Shown here: positions 8,945-17,037 of the stretch, piece after piece
Numbering within the stretch: position 1 is the first letter of the stretch
Layout: every line of letters starts with the position of its first letter
Program-made: the position numbers and the translations under genes
Notes under the pieces: generated by a model
What the model saw: the letters and a program-made list of their open reading frames with translations, nothing else
The model's database searches: none
Told to the model about the DNA's origin: nothing
Origin: Paenibacillus sp. FSL R5-0345
Lineage (GTDB): Bacteria; Bacillota; Bacilli; Paenibacillales; Paenibacillaceae
Direction of reading: 5' to 3'
Assembly (NCBI RefSeq): GCF_000758585.1
Contig: NZ_CP009281.1
Coordinates: 310,001 to 374,000, forward strand
Length of the DNA stretch: 64,000 bases

Positions 8945-8973
8945 AATATATTTAACAATGGGCAAATTGTCAA
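8945..8973 (-). promoter_or_regulatory. Sigma-A promoter of the manganese operon
   Basis: On the minus strand TTGACA (8968-8973) and TATATT (8945-8950) are separated by exactly 17 bases. Start of transcription is expected near 8938, leaving a leader of about 97 bases that contains both operators. Confidence 0.8.
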
Positions 8974-9066
8974 TGAAAAAGCTTAAATTTTATGTGATTT
9001 TGAGTTGGAACAAGCACTCGATTTATGCCATTATGGATGTGATTTTTTAGTATTTAAAATACATAC

Positions 9067-9096
9067 TTGACAGGTAGGAATAAAGGGTTATATGAT
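9067..9096 (+). promoter_or_regulatory. Sigma-A promoter of the marR operon
   Basis: TTGACA (9067-9072) and TATGAT (9091-9096), 18 bases apart. The predicted leader from about 9103 to 9241 is near 139 bases and contains a terminator-like hairpin. Confidence 0.65.
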
Positions 9097-9172
9097 ATCA
9101 CCAATAGTTAAACAGTAATTAAATGAACAGTGAAATAATTCATCCGAGCTGATTGGACCACCAAAGGCTCCC

Positions 9173-9212
9173 GTACTTTCCCTTGTCAGGGACTTGTGCT
9201 GGGAGTCTTTTT
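9173..9212 (+). terminator. Terminator-like hairpin in the marR leader (possible attenuator)
   Basis: GGCTCCCG pairs with TGGGAGTC (including G-U pairs) and encloses a second small hairpin CCCT-TGTC-AGGG; six T residues follow. It lies after the promoter and 30 bases before the marR start, so it would end transcription early unless bypassed. I could not match the leader to a riboswitch family. Confidence 0.55.
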
Positions 9213-9241
9213 TGTTGGCTATGGAGAGAGATGAGGTAGGC

Positions 9242-9787
9242 ATGAGCGATACGTATTGGAGACAGCTGGAGGAGACGGATTGGGGATTTCGCAAGGTGGT
9301 TCGCAGATTCGTAAAGGAGCGGGATAAGGTCACTGTGGAAGGGATCTCCTTACCAGGCATGCTGATTCTGCACAAAATCATTCGCGAGGGTGAACAGCGG
9401 CTTGGGGATTTAGCGGATGAACTGGACTTTACGTCAGGTGCGATCACCGCTTTGAGCGATAAGCTTGAGACAGGCGGATTTACTGTACGGAGACGTAAGG
9501 AGGGAGACCGCAGGACGGTGATGCTGGACATTACAGATAAAGGCCGGGAGATGGCGGAGCTTAACAGCAACATTGGGGAACGATGTATTTCGCTTCTGTT
9601 TGAGGGGTTTACGGAAGAGGAATTGGCACAGCAAAGTCAATTCTATCAGCGGATCATCAGCAATCTGGAGGGATTCTCAGAAACCTTGCTGAAGCTGGCG
9701 AAGGAGAATGCGGAGACCGAGTCTGCACCGAACCTTGAACAGAAGCCACGAGCAGTCACAAAGAAAAGTAATTATCTTAGCTATTAA
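9242..9787 (+). CDS. MarR-family transcriptional regulator
   Basis: About 181 residues. I chose the ATG at 9242 because GAGGTAGG lies directly upstream; ATGs at 9194 and 9221 are weaker. A winged helix-turn-helix spans about residues 40-110: RLGDLADELDFTSGAITALSDKLE is the recognition helix and RRRKEGDRRTVMLDITDKG is the wing with the conserved DRR. Helices on either side should form the dimer interface. It is 26 bases upstream of the arylsulfotransferase-family gene and probably regulates that gene and the ABC importer behind it. The ligand may be an aromatic sulfur compound, but that rests only on context. Confidence 0.85.
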   Translation: MSDTYWRQLEETDWGFRKVVRRFVKERDKVTVEGISLPGMLILHKIIREGEQRLGDLADELDFTSGAITALSDKLETGGFTVRRRKEGDRRTVMLDITDKGREMAELNSNIGERCISLLFEGFTEEELAQQSQFYQRIISNLEGFSETLLKLAKENAETESAPNLEQKPRAVTKKSNYLSY

Positions 9788-9813
9788 AAAATCAAATGTA
9801 GGAGAGATGAACG

Positions 9814-11277
9814 ATGGGACATTCAACCATATATCCAACTGGGGCAACTGTATATAATCCGGGCAAAGCATGGAGCGGCTATACTGTATTTCAAGCAGGT
9901 GAAGAAGGTGTTGTACTGATAGATATGAACGGTAAAGAAGTGCATTTGTGGAAGGGACTGCTCGGGTTTCCGGCTAAAATCTTCCCTGGTGGTTATGTGC
10001 TAGGCAGCACAGGTAGAAGAGATCCCAAATTTGGCATTCAGGATAATGTAGATCTGGTGCAGGTCGATTGGGACGGTAACATCGTGTGGAGATATAACAG
10101 CTATGAGCATATAGAAGATCCGGGTTATGAACCCCTCTGGTATGCCCGCCAGCATCATGACTATCAGCGCGAAGGCAATCCAGTGGGTTATTTTGCACCA
10201 GGGCTAGAGCCAAAGGTAGACGGTGGAAACACCCTAATCCTCGCTCACAAAAATATTTACAACCATCAAATCTCCGACAAGCAGTTGCTGGATGACACGA
10301 TCATCGAAGTGGACTGGGAAGGGAACATCGTTTGGGAGTGGGCTCCAAATGAACATTTTGCAGAGCTTGGCTTTGATGAAGCGGCCAAAAACGTTCTATT
10401 CCGTGATCCTAACTCACGCTCCTTCGGGAATCTGGGCGGGGGTGTAGGTGACTGGTTGCATATCAACTCAGCTTCCTATGTAGGACCTAATAAATTTTAT
10501 GATGCAGGAGATGAGCGTTTCCATCCGGATAACGTGATCTGGGATGCGCGGGAAGCGAATATTATCGCAATTACAGATAAGCGTACTGGAGCTATCGTTT
10601 GGAGAATCGGTCCAGATTACTCATTACCGGAATTGAAGCATATCGATTGGATCATTGGCCAGCATCATGCACACATCATTCCGAAGGGCTTACCGGGAGA
10701 AGGCAACCTACTCGTATTTGATAACGGAGGTTGGGGCGGTTATGGTCTTCCCAATCCATCTTCACCCTTTGGGCAAAAAAATGCACTCCGCGACTACTCT
10801 CGAATTCTAGAGATTAATCCAGTGACACTCGAAATTGAATGGCAGTATACCGCGGCAGAAGCAGGCTTCTCCGTTCCGACGGATTCTTACAAATTCTACA
10901 GTCCTTATATCAGCTCAGCACAGCGGCTTCCGAATGGCAACACCTTAATTACAGAAGGATCTAACGGTAGACTTTTCGAGGTTACGCCAGAGCATGAACT
11001 GGTCTGGGAATATATCTCACCGTATAACGATTCCAGAAATACAAACATGGTTTACCGTTCCTATCGTGTGCCTTATGCGTGGGTACCACAGCTGGAGCAG
11101 CCGGAAGAACAAGCGATTGAGGGGATAGATGTCACGCAGTTCAGAGTGCCAGGGGCCGCGCCTAAAGGTTCGGATTCTGTAGTAAGTGTGGCGACCACCC
11201 TGCCGTTTGTTGAAGGGGCTGCTTGTGTGGCGACAACAGATGAAGGTAGCAGCCGCAAAGCCAATGAACAAATTTAA
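9814..11277 (+). CDS. Arylsulfotransferase (ASST)-family protein, cytoplasmic
   Basis: 487 residues, no signal peptide. Repeated blades with the pattern I-x-x-VDWEGNIVWEW, TLILAHKN and NTLITEGSNGRLFEV match the six-bladed propeller of arylsulfotransferases (ASST family). Histidines typical of the active centre occur in ARQHHDYQ and IGQHHAHIIPKG. Characterised ASST enzymes move sulfate from one phenol to another without PAPS, and Proteobacterial versions are periplasmic; this one appears to be intracellular. It sits between a MarR regulator and a sulfonate-type ABC importer (12 bases), so a role in uptake and use of sulfated or sulfonated aromatics is the best guess. The substrate cannot be read from sequence. 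Confidence 0.78.
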   Translation: MGHSTIYPTGATVYNPGKAWSGYTVFQAGEEGVVLIDMNGKEVHLWKGLLGFPAKIFPGGYVLGSTGRRDPKFGIQDNVDLVQVDWDGNIVWRYNSYEHIEDPGYEPLWYARQHHDYQREGNPVGYFAPGLEPKVDGGNTLILAHKNIYNHQISDKQLLDDTIIEVDWEGNIVWEWAPNEHFAELGFDEAAKNVLFRDPNSRSFGNLGGGVGDWLHINSASYVGPNKFYDAGDERFHPDNVIWDAREANIIAITDKRTGAIVWRIGPDYSLPELKHIDWIIGQHHAHIIPKGLPGEGNLLVFDNGGWGGYGLPNPSSPFGQKNALRDYSRILEINPVTLEIEWQYTAAEAGFSVPTDSYKFYSPYISSAQRLPNGNTLITEGSNGRLFEVTPEHELVWEYISPYNDSRNTNMVYRSYRVPYAWVPQLEQPEEQAIEGIDVTQFRVPGAAPKGSDSVVSVATTLPFVEGAACVATTDEGSSRKANEQI

Positions 11278-11289
11278 GGGGGTGTCGTT

Positions 11290-12321
11290 GTGAAAAATTC
11301 ATGGATCAGCTCAAGCTTCCTGCTCTTATCCTTATCCGTTGTTATCCTTTTATCAGGCTGCGGCTCCAAAGGTGATGCGTCGCCGGCTAAAGATGGAGCG
11401 GTTAGCGGCAAAGTAGAGACCTTGAAGATTAAAATCGCTGACATCAATACGAATCCAACTTTTCGTGTGGCATTAGATAAAGGTATCTTTGCGAAACACG
11501 GGGTAGACGCTGAACTAGTCAACTTTGGTTCCCCGGCAGAAGGTGTAAATGCACTCTTCATTAAGCAGGTGGATGTGGCTTTCGGGGCAGATTTTCCCCT
11601 GCTGAACGCAGTGTCGAAAGGAGATTACGCGATCATCGCTTCAGCGGGTCTGGCGACAGATGAAGCTTCTACAGAATGGAAGCTGTTCGTACAGGATGAT
11701 ATCAAGACAGCTGAGGAATTGAAGGACAAGAAGCTGAGCTTTATTCGTGGAACCTTCATTCCGTACCTTTGGGATGAATATTTGAAAGAGCATCAACTTG
11801 CATTAAGTGATGTGGAGCTGATAGGACAAGGAGCATTTGATGAGTCTTATATCGCTTTGAAGCAAGGGGCTGTGGATGGGGCATGGTTCTATGGTTCCGT
11901 TCTTAATGATAAGCTGGGTGCCCTTGCAGGTGTTCATGAGCTGACGGATATGTCTAAAACAACCGTACGATTAGGAATGGGCATTGTAGCAGGAAATGAT
12001 TTTATAACAAAAAATCCTGAGGGGATTGCGAACTTTCTCGCAGCAGTGGATGAAGCTGGGGTCTATGCACAGGCTCATCCCGATGAGGTTGCTGATTTAA
12101 TGTACGAGGAAGTGAAGCAGCCTAAGGAATCCACGATTAAAGATCTTCCGAACAATCCGTGGGCCCTCGGATTCACGCAGGCGGCTTATGACAGTCTGAC
12201 TAAGCAGAAGAATTATATGGTCGACACTGGAATCATCGAGAAGGATTTCGATTTGGATAGCAAGCTGAATCTTGAACCATTGACCAAAGCTTTGCCGGAA
12301 GAAGTCACGTATAAGAAATAG
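11290..12321 (+). CDS. Sulfonate/taurine/nitrate-type ABC substrate-binding lipoprotein
   Basis: 343 residues from a GTG at 11290, with AAGGGGGTG formed around the preceding stop codon. The lipobox is ILLSGCGS. The mature protein has the SsuA/TauA/ThiY-like fold signature: IADINTNPTFRVALDKGIFAKHGVDAELVNFGSP is the usual start, with KDKKLSFIRGTF and the WAL-GFTQAAYD segment later. It is the first gene of a binding protein-ATPase-permease set. Known substrates of the family include alkanesulfonates, taurine, aromatic sulfonates and thiamine precursors; the neighbouring arylsulfotransferase favours an organosulfur compound. Confidence 0.82.
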   Translation: MKNSWISSSFLLLSLSVVILLSGCGSKGDASPAKDGAVSGKVETLKIKIADINTNPTFRVALDKGIFAKHGVDAELVNFGSPAEGVNALFIKQVDVAFGADFPLLNAVSKGDYAIIASAGLATDEASTEWKLFVQDDIKTAEELKDKKLSFIRGTFIPYLWDEYLKEHQLALSDVELIGQGAFDESYIALKQGAVDGAWFYGSVLNDKLGALAGVHELTDMSKTTVRLGMGIVAGNDFITKNPEGIANFLAAVDEAGVYAQAHPDEVADLMYEEVKQPKESTIKDLPNNPWALGFTQAAYDSLTKQKNYMVDTGIIEKDFDLDSKLNLEPLTKALPEEVTYKK

Positions 12322-12332
12322 GAGGGTTCAAA

Positions 12333-13109
12333 ATGTCATTGCCTGCTAAGCAGCACACCATTCATATTGAGCAGCTTCGCAAGAGCTACAGTGAGCCAAC
12401 CGCCGGAGACGTTCATTATATTATTAAAGATGTGGATCTCATAATCAAAGGCGGAGAGTTCTTCGTTCTACTTGGTCCAAGTGGCTGCGGAAAATCGACG
12501 CTGCTGAATATGATCGCCGGATTTGTTTCCAAATCTGGCGGTAACCTTCGGGTGGATAACGAAGAGGTAAATAAGCCTGGCAGAGATCGGGCAGTTGTGT
12601 TTCAACAAGCGGACTCCTCTTTATTCCCTTGGCTAACAGTTCGAGAGAATGTGGAGTTCGGACTGCGAATGAAGAAAATTGCAAAGGCAGAACGGCGCAC
12701 GATATCGGATAGGTTCATCGGGCTTGTAGGTCTGAACGGGCATGAGGAGAAGTTCCCGAAGGAGCTATCAGGAGGGATGAAGCAGCGTGTTCAGCTGGCA
12801 CGGGTGCTCGCCAATGATCCGGCAATCCTGCTGATGGATGAGCCCTTTGGTGCACTTGACGCGATGACCCGGAGGACAATGCAGAAGGAGCTGGTCAATA
12901 TCTGGCAACAGACGCATAAGACAGTGATTTTTGTAACCCATGATATTCAGGAAGCCTTGCTGCTGGGGGAACGGATCGGCATTATGTCTGTAGGGCCTTC
13001 CTCTAATATCACGGACATTTATGACAACATGTTGCCTTATCCGCGGGACATCGCATCACCGGAATTTTACTCGTTATACAATCAAATTCAGAGCCATTTC
13101 GAAGAATAG
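12333..13109 (+). CDS. ABC transporter ATP-binding protein (SsuB/TauB type)
   Basis: 258 residues, starting 11 bases after the binding-protein gene with GGAGG upstream. Walker A GPSGCGKST (about residue 49), Q-loop in VVFQQADSSLFPWLTVREN, signature LSGGMKQR, Walker B LLMDEPFGALD and switch His in FVTHDIQEA are all intact. The FPWLTVREN motif is typical of the nitrate/sulfonate/taurine group. It powers the importer made of the neighbouring gene products. Confidence 0.9.
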   Translation: MSLPAKQHTIHIEQLRKSYSEPTAGDVHYIIKDVDLIIKGGEFFVLLGPSGCGKSTLLNMIAGFVSKSGGNLRVDNEEVNKPGRDRAVVFQQADSSLFPWLTVRENVEFGLRMKKIAKAERRTISDRFIGLVGLNGHEEKFPKELSGGMKQRVQLARVLANDPAILLMDEPFGALDAMTRRTMQKELVNIWQQTHKTVIFVTHDIQEALLLGERIGIMSVGPSSNITDIYDNMLPYPRDIASPEFYSLYNQIQSHFEE

Positions 13110-13124
13110 GATAGGGTGGGGCAG

Positions 13125-13904
13125 ATGATGAAATGGGTAGAAAAGAAATGGGTTTCTGTATCTATACTATGGATTGCCGCACTCTGCATCTGGCAGCTTG
13201 GGGCGGTGATCTACGGTCCTGATGTGATCCCTGGACCGTGGAGTACGCTTCAGGGTGGCCGGGAACTGCTGGAAGACGGCACCTTGATGCAATATATCGG
13301 CATTAGCTTTTACCGGGTGCTTATTGGCTGGGTACTCGGCAGTTTAATGGCGATTCCTGTAGGATTGGTAATTGGAAAGGTGAATGTGATTCGTATCTTT
13401 GCAGAGCCTTTTCTGAACTTTATCCGTTTTATCCCGCCGATTGCGTTCATTACATTGTTTCTCGTGTGGTTTGGCATTGGAGAGCAGTCGAAGATTGCGT
13501 TGATTATGTACGCTACCTTTTTTATCGTGGTGCTGAATACCTTAACCGGTGTAATGTCTGTGGAGGAGGATAAAATCCGCTCAGCCCGCAGTATGGGCGC
13601 CAGTGAGTGGCAAATCCTGATTCATGTGATTGTCCCGGCGACGATACCGTATATTTTTACAGGCATCCGGTTAGCGATGGGAACGTCGTATATGGCAATA
13701 ATCGGTGCGGAAATGATTGCTTCGAACGAAGGTGTAGGTTATCTGATTTGGAATTCACGGTTATTCTTTCGTACAGATTGGATTTTTGTAGGGTTATTCT
13801 GCCTTGGCTTTATGGGCTTTTTCACGGATCGGTTATTTGGGTGGTTCGGTAAGAAAGTGCTCTATAGATACGGCGTGGTTAGTGTCGCGGCGCGTAGAAG
13901 GTAG
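13125..13904 (+). CDS. ABC transporter permease (SsuC/TauC type)
   Basis: About 259 residues and six predicted membrane helices. A GTG at 13116 is also in frame, but GGGTGGGG lies just before the ATG pair at 13125/13128. The BPD_transp_1 EAA-type loop is visible as EEDKIRSARSMGASEWQILIHVIVP near residue 155, followed by IRLAMGTSYMAIIGAEMIA, which is characteristic of the SsuC family. It is the last gene of the marR-led cluster; a terminator-like hairpin begins 30 bases after the stop. Confidence 0.88.
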   Translation: MMKWVEKKWVSVSILWIAALCIWQLGAVIYGPDVIPGPWSTLQGGRELLEDGTLMQYIGISFYRVLIGWVLGSLMAIPVGLVIGKVNVIRIFAEPFLNFIRFIPPIAFITLFLVWFGIGEQSKIALIMYATFFIVVLNTLTGVMSVEEDKIRSARSMGASEWQILIHVIVPATIPYIFTGIRLAMGTSYMAIIGAEMIASNEGVGYLIWNSRLFFRTDWIFVGLFCLGFMGFFTDRLFGWFGKKVLYRYGVVSVAARRR

Positions 13905-13933
13905 TGTAACTTTATTTAATAAAATAATGTAAA

Positions 13934-13971
13934 CACCAAAGCTGCCTGAGGAAATCAGGTGGTTTTTTGGT
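13934..13971 (+). terminator. Rho-independent terminator after the sulfonate-type importer
   Basis: CCTGA/TCAGG with flanking wobble pairs and GGAAA loop, followed by TTTTTT; outer ACCAAA/TTTGGT can also pair. The stretch 13972-14109 holds no gene. Confidence 0.65.
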
Positions 13972-14109
13972 ATGTCTTATTTTTTATTTACAAATATTCC
14001 TATTCTCCTTAATGTCACGAAAATAGTACACGCCTATACTGCAATTGGGTGCCTAACAGTTGGAGCATAGAGAAGCCCGCAAATAAGAAATAGGAGTGAA
14101 GGGGAAATC

Positions 14110-15222
14110 ATGAAAAAAGGGATCAAAAATCAATTATCGATGGGTCTAATATTATCCTTGCTCGTCCTGTTGCTTGCTGCTTGTGGAAATTCGGCCAAGG
14201 CTGAGGAAACAACGAATGGAAATGCTGGCACCAAAGAGTTAAGTCTGACCGAGATCGAGAATAAAGCTAAAGAAGAAGGCAGTGTTATCAGTGTGGGAAT
14301 GCCGGATTCCTGGGCGAATTGGAAAGATACATGGAGTGATATGAGTAGTAAGTATGGTCTTACACATTCAGATACGGATATGTCGAGCGCGGAGGAAATT
14401 GCCAAGTTTGATGCAGAAAAAGATAAGCCAACGGCTGACATTGGAGATGTAGGGATCGCTTTTGGATCGGTTGCCGTAGATAAAGGAGTAACACAGCCTT
14501 ATAAAACGTCCTACTGGGATGAAATCCCCGATTGGGCTAAGGATAAAGACGGAAATTGGATTGTCGGCTATCAAGGCACAATTTCTTTTCTGACGAACAC
14601 CAAGCTTGTGGCTAATCCACCGAAGAGCTGGGAAGATCTGAAGAACGGCAGCTACAAAATCATCGTTGGCGATGTAACCAAAGCTGCTCAAGCTCAGATG
14701 GCTGTATTGGCGGCAGCAATTGCCTTTGGCGGTGATGAGTCGAACATTGAGCCGGGGATCGCTTTCTTCGAGGACTTGGCTAAAAAAGGACGCCTCTCCA
14801 ATGCAGAAGCTTCCCTTGCCAATATCGAAAAAGGGGAAGTAGAAGTTACCCTGCTGTGGGATTTCAACGCTTTGAACTATAGAGATCAAATCAACAAAGA
14901 TGGCTTCGCGGTAGCCATTCCGAAGGAAGGCAGTGTGGTGAGCGGTTATGCAACGATCATTAACAAATATGCACTGCATCCTAATGCTGCGAAGCTGACT
15001 CGTCAGTACATCCTTAGTGATGAAGGACAGATTAATCTTGCCAAAGGGTACGCTCGTCCGATCCGTGACAGCGTAACGCTGCCGGATGATGTTGCGGCTA
15101 AGCTGCTGCCAAAAGAGGAATATGTCAATGCTAAGCCTGTTGGTGATTACAAGGTGTGGGAAGAGACAGCTAAGACCATTCCGCAATTATGGCAGGAACG
15201 TGTGCTTGTGCATTTGAACTAG
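14110..15222 (+). CDS. ABC transporter substrate-binding lipoprotein (iron/phosphonate/polyamine class)
   Basis: 370 residues with a lipoprotein signal (LLLAACG). The mature part is a family 1 extracellular solute-binding protein of the type used for ferric iron, thiamine, spermidine and 2-aminoethylphosphonate: SVGMPDSWANWKDTW at the start, KDKDGNWIVGYQGTISFLTNTK in the middle, PKSWEDLKNG, and IINKYALHPNAAKLTRQYILSDEGQ near the end. It precedes two permeases, an ATPase and a phosphodiesterase-type enzyme, so an organophosphorus ligand is plausible but not proven. The intergenic hairpin after it may raise its expression above the membrane subunits. Confidence 0.8.
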   Translation: MKKGIKNQLSMGLILSLLVLLLAACGNSAKAEETTNGNAGTKELSLTEIENKAKEEGSVISVGMPDSWANWKDTWSDMSSKYGLTHSDTDMSSAEEIAKFDAEKDKPTADIGDVGIAFGSVAVDKGVTQPYKTSYWDEIPDWAKDKDGNWIVGYQGTISFLTNTKLVANPPKSWEDLKNGSYKIIVGDVTKAAQAQMAVLAAAIAFGGDESNIEPGIAFFEDLAKKGRLSNAEASLANIEKGEVEVTLLWDFNALNYRDQINKDGFAVAIPKEGSVVSGYATIINKYALHPNAAKLTRQYILSDEGQINLAKGYARPIRDSVTLPDDVAAKLLPKEEYVNAKPVGDYKVWEETAKTIPQLWQERVLVHLN

Positions 15223-15248
15223 AATTGTTCTTCCCTAAAAAAAGAAGC

Positions 15249-15282
15249 AGGGCGCCTTCGTCACGATGCCGTAAGGTGCCCT
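15249..15282 (+). terminator. Stem-loop between binding-protein and permease genes (partial terminator)
   Basis: AGGGCGCCTT pairs with AAGGTGCCCT over 10 bp (one G-U). The T-tract after it is short (TTGTTCT), so read-through into the permease genes is likely. Such hairpins commonly give excess binding protein in ABC operons. Confidence 0.6.
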
Positions 15283-15313
15283 TGTTCTATTCCCGCGACA
15301 AGGAGTGAGGAAG

Positions 15314-16237
15314 TTGAAACAGAAAAGCCGCGGTGTGATTCTGGCACTCATTCCGTTTGCACTGATGGTGTTGGCATTTCAGCTGGTACCTGTATTGTCC
15401 ATGCTGACGGGAAGTTTCCAAAAGGCAGACGGAACTGGGTTTACGCTAGGCAATTATCTGCATGCACTGCAAAGTCCCTATTACATGCAGGCGATCAAGA
15501 ACAGCTTGCTAATCTCTTTAACTTCAAGTCTGATAGGGATCATTGTCGGACTTTTTTGTGCATATTGTATTACTCGGTTCACTCCAAAGGTAAGGGACAG
15601 ACTCTTAATGCTGTCGAATATGACCTCTAACTTTGCGGGGGTCCCGTTAGCTTTTGCATATATTATTTTGCTCGGAAATAACGGGGTGTTTACGCTTTTA
15701 TTCAAACAGTGGGGCTGGAGTGTTTTTGCCGACTTTGATTTATATAGCTGGTCTGGTCTGATTCTGGTGTATGTCTATTTTCAGGTTCCGTTAGCCTTAC
15801 TGCTCTTATATCCGTCTTTTTATGGCATTCGTGAGCAGTGGAGAGAGGCGGCGTCCTTGCTGGGGGCAGGACCGTGGCAGTTCTGGAAGACGATTGGGCT
15901 ACCGATTCTAACCCCGGCGATATTTGGCACGCTCGGGATTCTTTTTGCCAATGCAATGGGCGCGTATGCCACGGCTTACGCATTGGTTGGCGGCAATTAT
16001 AATCTGCTGGCGGTACGTATCGGTTCTCTGGTTGCTGGGGATGTGGTTACTCAGCCTGAAATGGGGAGTACGCTTGCTGTTTTGCTCGGTCTGATTACGA
16101 TTTTGGCAGTTTATTTGAATCATCTGATGGTTCGGCGCACGGAAAGATTTGGAGCTAAAACGCTCAGTAAATCGAATGTAAAAGCCAAATCTTCTCGGCG
16201 CTTATGGACAGCAGCCAGTGAGGAGGCGCGGCAATGA
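15314..16237 (+). CDS. ABC transporter permease, first subunit
   Basis: About 307 residues. The TTG at 15314 has AAGGAGTGAGG at the right distance; the GTG at 15305 is too close to that site. Six membrane helices are expected. The cytoplasmic EAA loop is YGIREQWREAASLLGAGPWQFWKTIGLPILTPA near residue 180. It is the CysT/PotB-like partner in a heterodimeric channel with the next gene, whose ATG overlaps its stop (ATGA). Together with the preceding lipoprotein and the ATPase it makes a complete importer. Confidence 0.86.
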   Translation: MKQKSRGVILALIPFALMVLAFQLVPVLSMLTGSFQKADGTGFTLGNYLHALQSPYYMQAIKNSLLISLTSSLIGIIVGLFCAYCITRFTPKVRDRLLMLSNMTSNFAGVPLAFAYIILLGNNGVFTLLFKQWGWSVFADFDLYSWSGLILVYVYFQVPLALLLLYPSFYGIREQWREAASLLGAGPWQFWKTIGLPILTPAIFGTLGILFANAMGAYATAYALVGGNYNLLAVRIGSLVAGDVVTQPEMGSTLAVLLGLITILAVYLNHLMVRRTERFGAKTLSKSNVKAKSSRRLWTAASEEARQ

Positions 16238-17037
16238 ATATACGTAAAGCGGGCTTTGCTCCGCGTACCTTCATGCTAATGCTCATGGCGTATTTATTAC
16301 TTCCACTGCTGGCAACCGGTATTTATGCCTTCGCGCAGGACTGGCAGAATACCTTGTTGCCTCAAGCATGGACATTAAATTGGTTCGGAGAAATGTTTAA
16401 GGATATTCGTTTTTTGGAGGCGCTTTGGACCTCCCTGTATTTATGTCTGATCAGTGTAGTACTGAGTCTGGCCGTGATGCTGCCAGCTGTTTTTGTCATC
16501 ACCATTTATTTTCCGCGTTGGGAGAACTTTATGAAGGTGATCGTTGTTCTGCCTTATGCGGTGCCCGGTGTAGTGGCTGCGGTGGGTCTTATTCGTACCT
16601 ATTCCTCTGGTCCCTTGGATATCGCTGGAACAGCTTATTTATTGGTGGGAGCATATTTTGTAGTCATTCTTCCCTATATGTATCAGGGCATTCGCAATAG
16701 TCTGTTGACCGTTAACGCCGTAGAGCTGCTGCATGCTGCAGAATTGCTTGGAGCCCGCCGCAGAACGGCTTTTGTAAATGTGATTTTGCCAAATATCTGG
16801 CCTGGGGTTATCGTTTCGACCCTGTTATCATTCTCTGTTCTGTTTGGCGAATTTGTTCTTACCAACATGCTAGTTGGCGGACATATTCAGACGATTCAGG
16901 TATATCTATATCAAAGAATGGGCGAAAGCGGGCATTTAGCCAGCGCGATTGCGATCTCGTATTTTCTGTTTATTCTAGTCCTTTCGATGGTACTGATGAA
17001 GCTTGGCAAAAAGATGGGGGGAGGCGTTAAGGGATGA
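16234..17037 (+). CDS. ABC transporter permease, second subunit
   Basis: 267 residues, six predicted helices, PotC/CysW-like. The EAA loop appears as VELLHAAELLGARRRTAFVNVILPNIWPGV near residue 165. Both ends overlap neighbours by 4 bases (ATGA), so translation is coupled through permease 1, permease 2 and ATPase. No unusual feature is seen. Confidence 0.86.
   Translation: MNIRKAGFAPRTFMLMLMAYLLLPLLATGIYAFAQDWQNTLLPQAWTLNWFGEMFKDIRFLEALWTSLYLCLISVVLSLAVMLPAVFVITIYFPRWENFMKVIVVLPYAVPGVVAAVGLIRTYSSGPLDIAGTAYLLVGAYFVVILPYMYQGIRNSLLTVNAVELLHAAELLGARRRTAFVNVILPNIWPGVIVSTLLSFSVLFGEFVLTNMLVGGHIQTIQVYLYQRMGESGHLASAIAISYFLFILVLSMVLMKLGKKMGGGVKG

Noticed and set aside
9103..9212. Possible S-box, T-box or guanidine riboswitch before marR.
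   Set aside because: None of the conserved core sequences of these classes is present; only the terminator-like hairpin can be supported.
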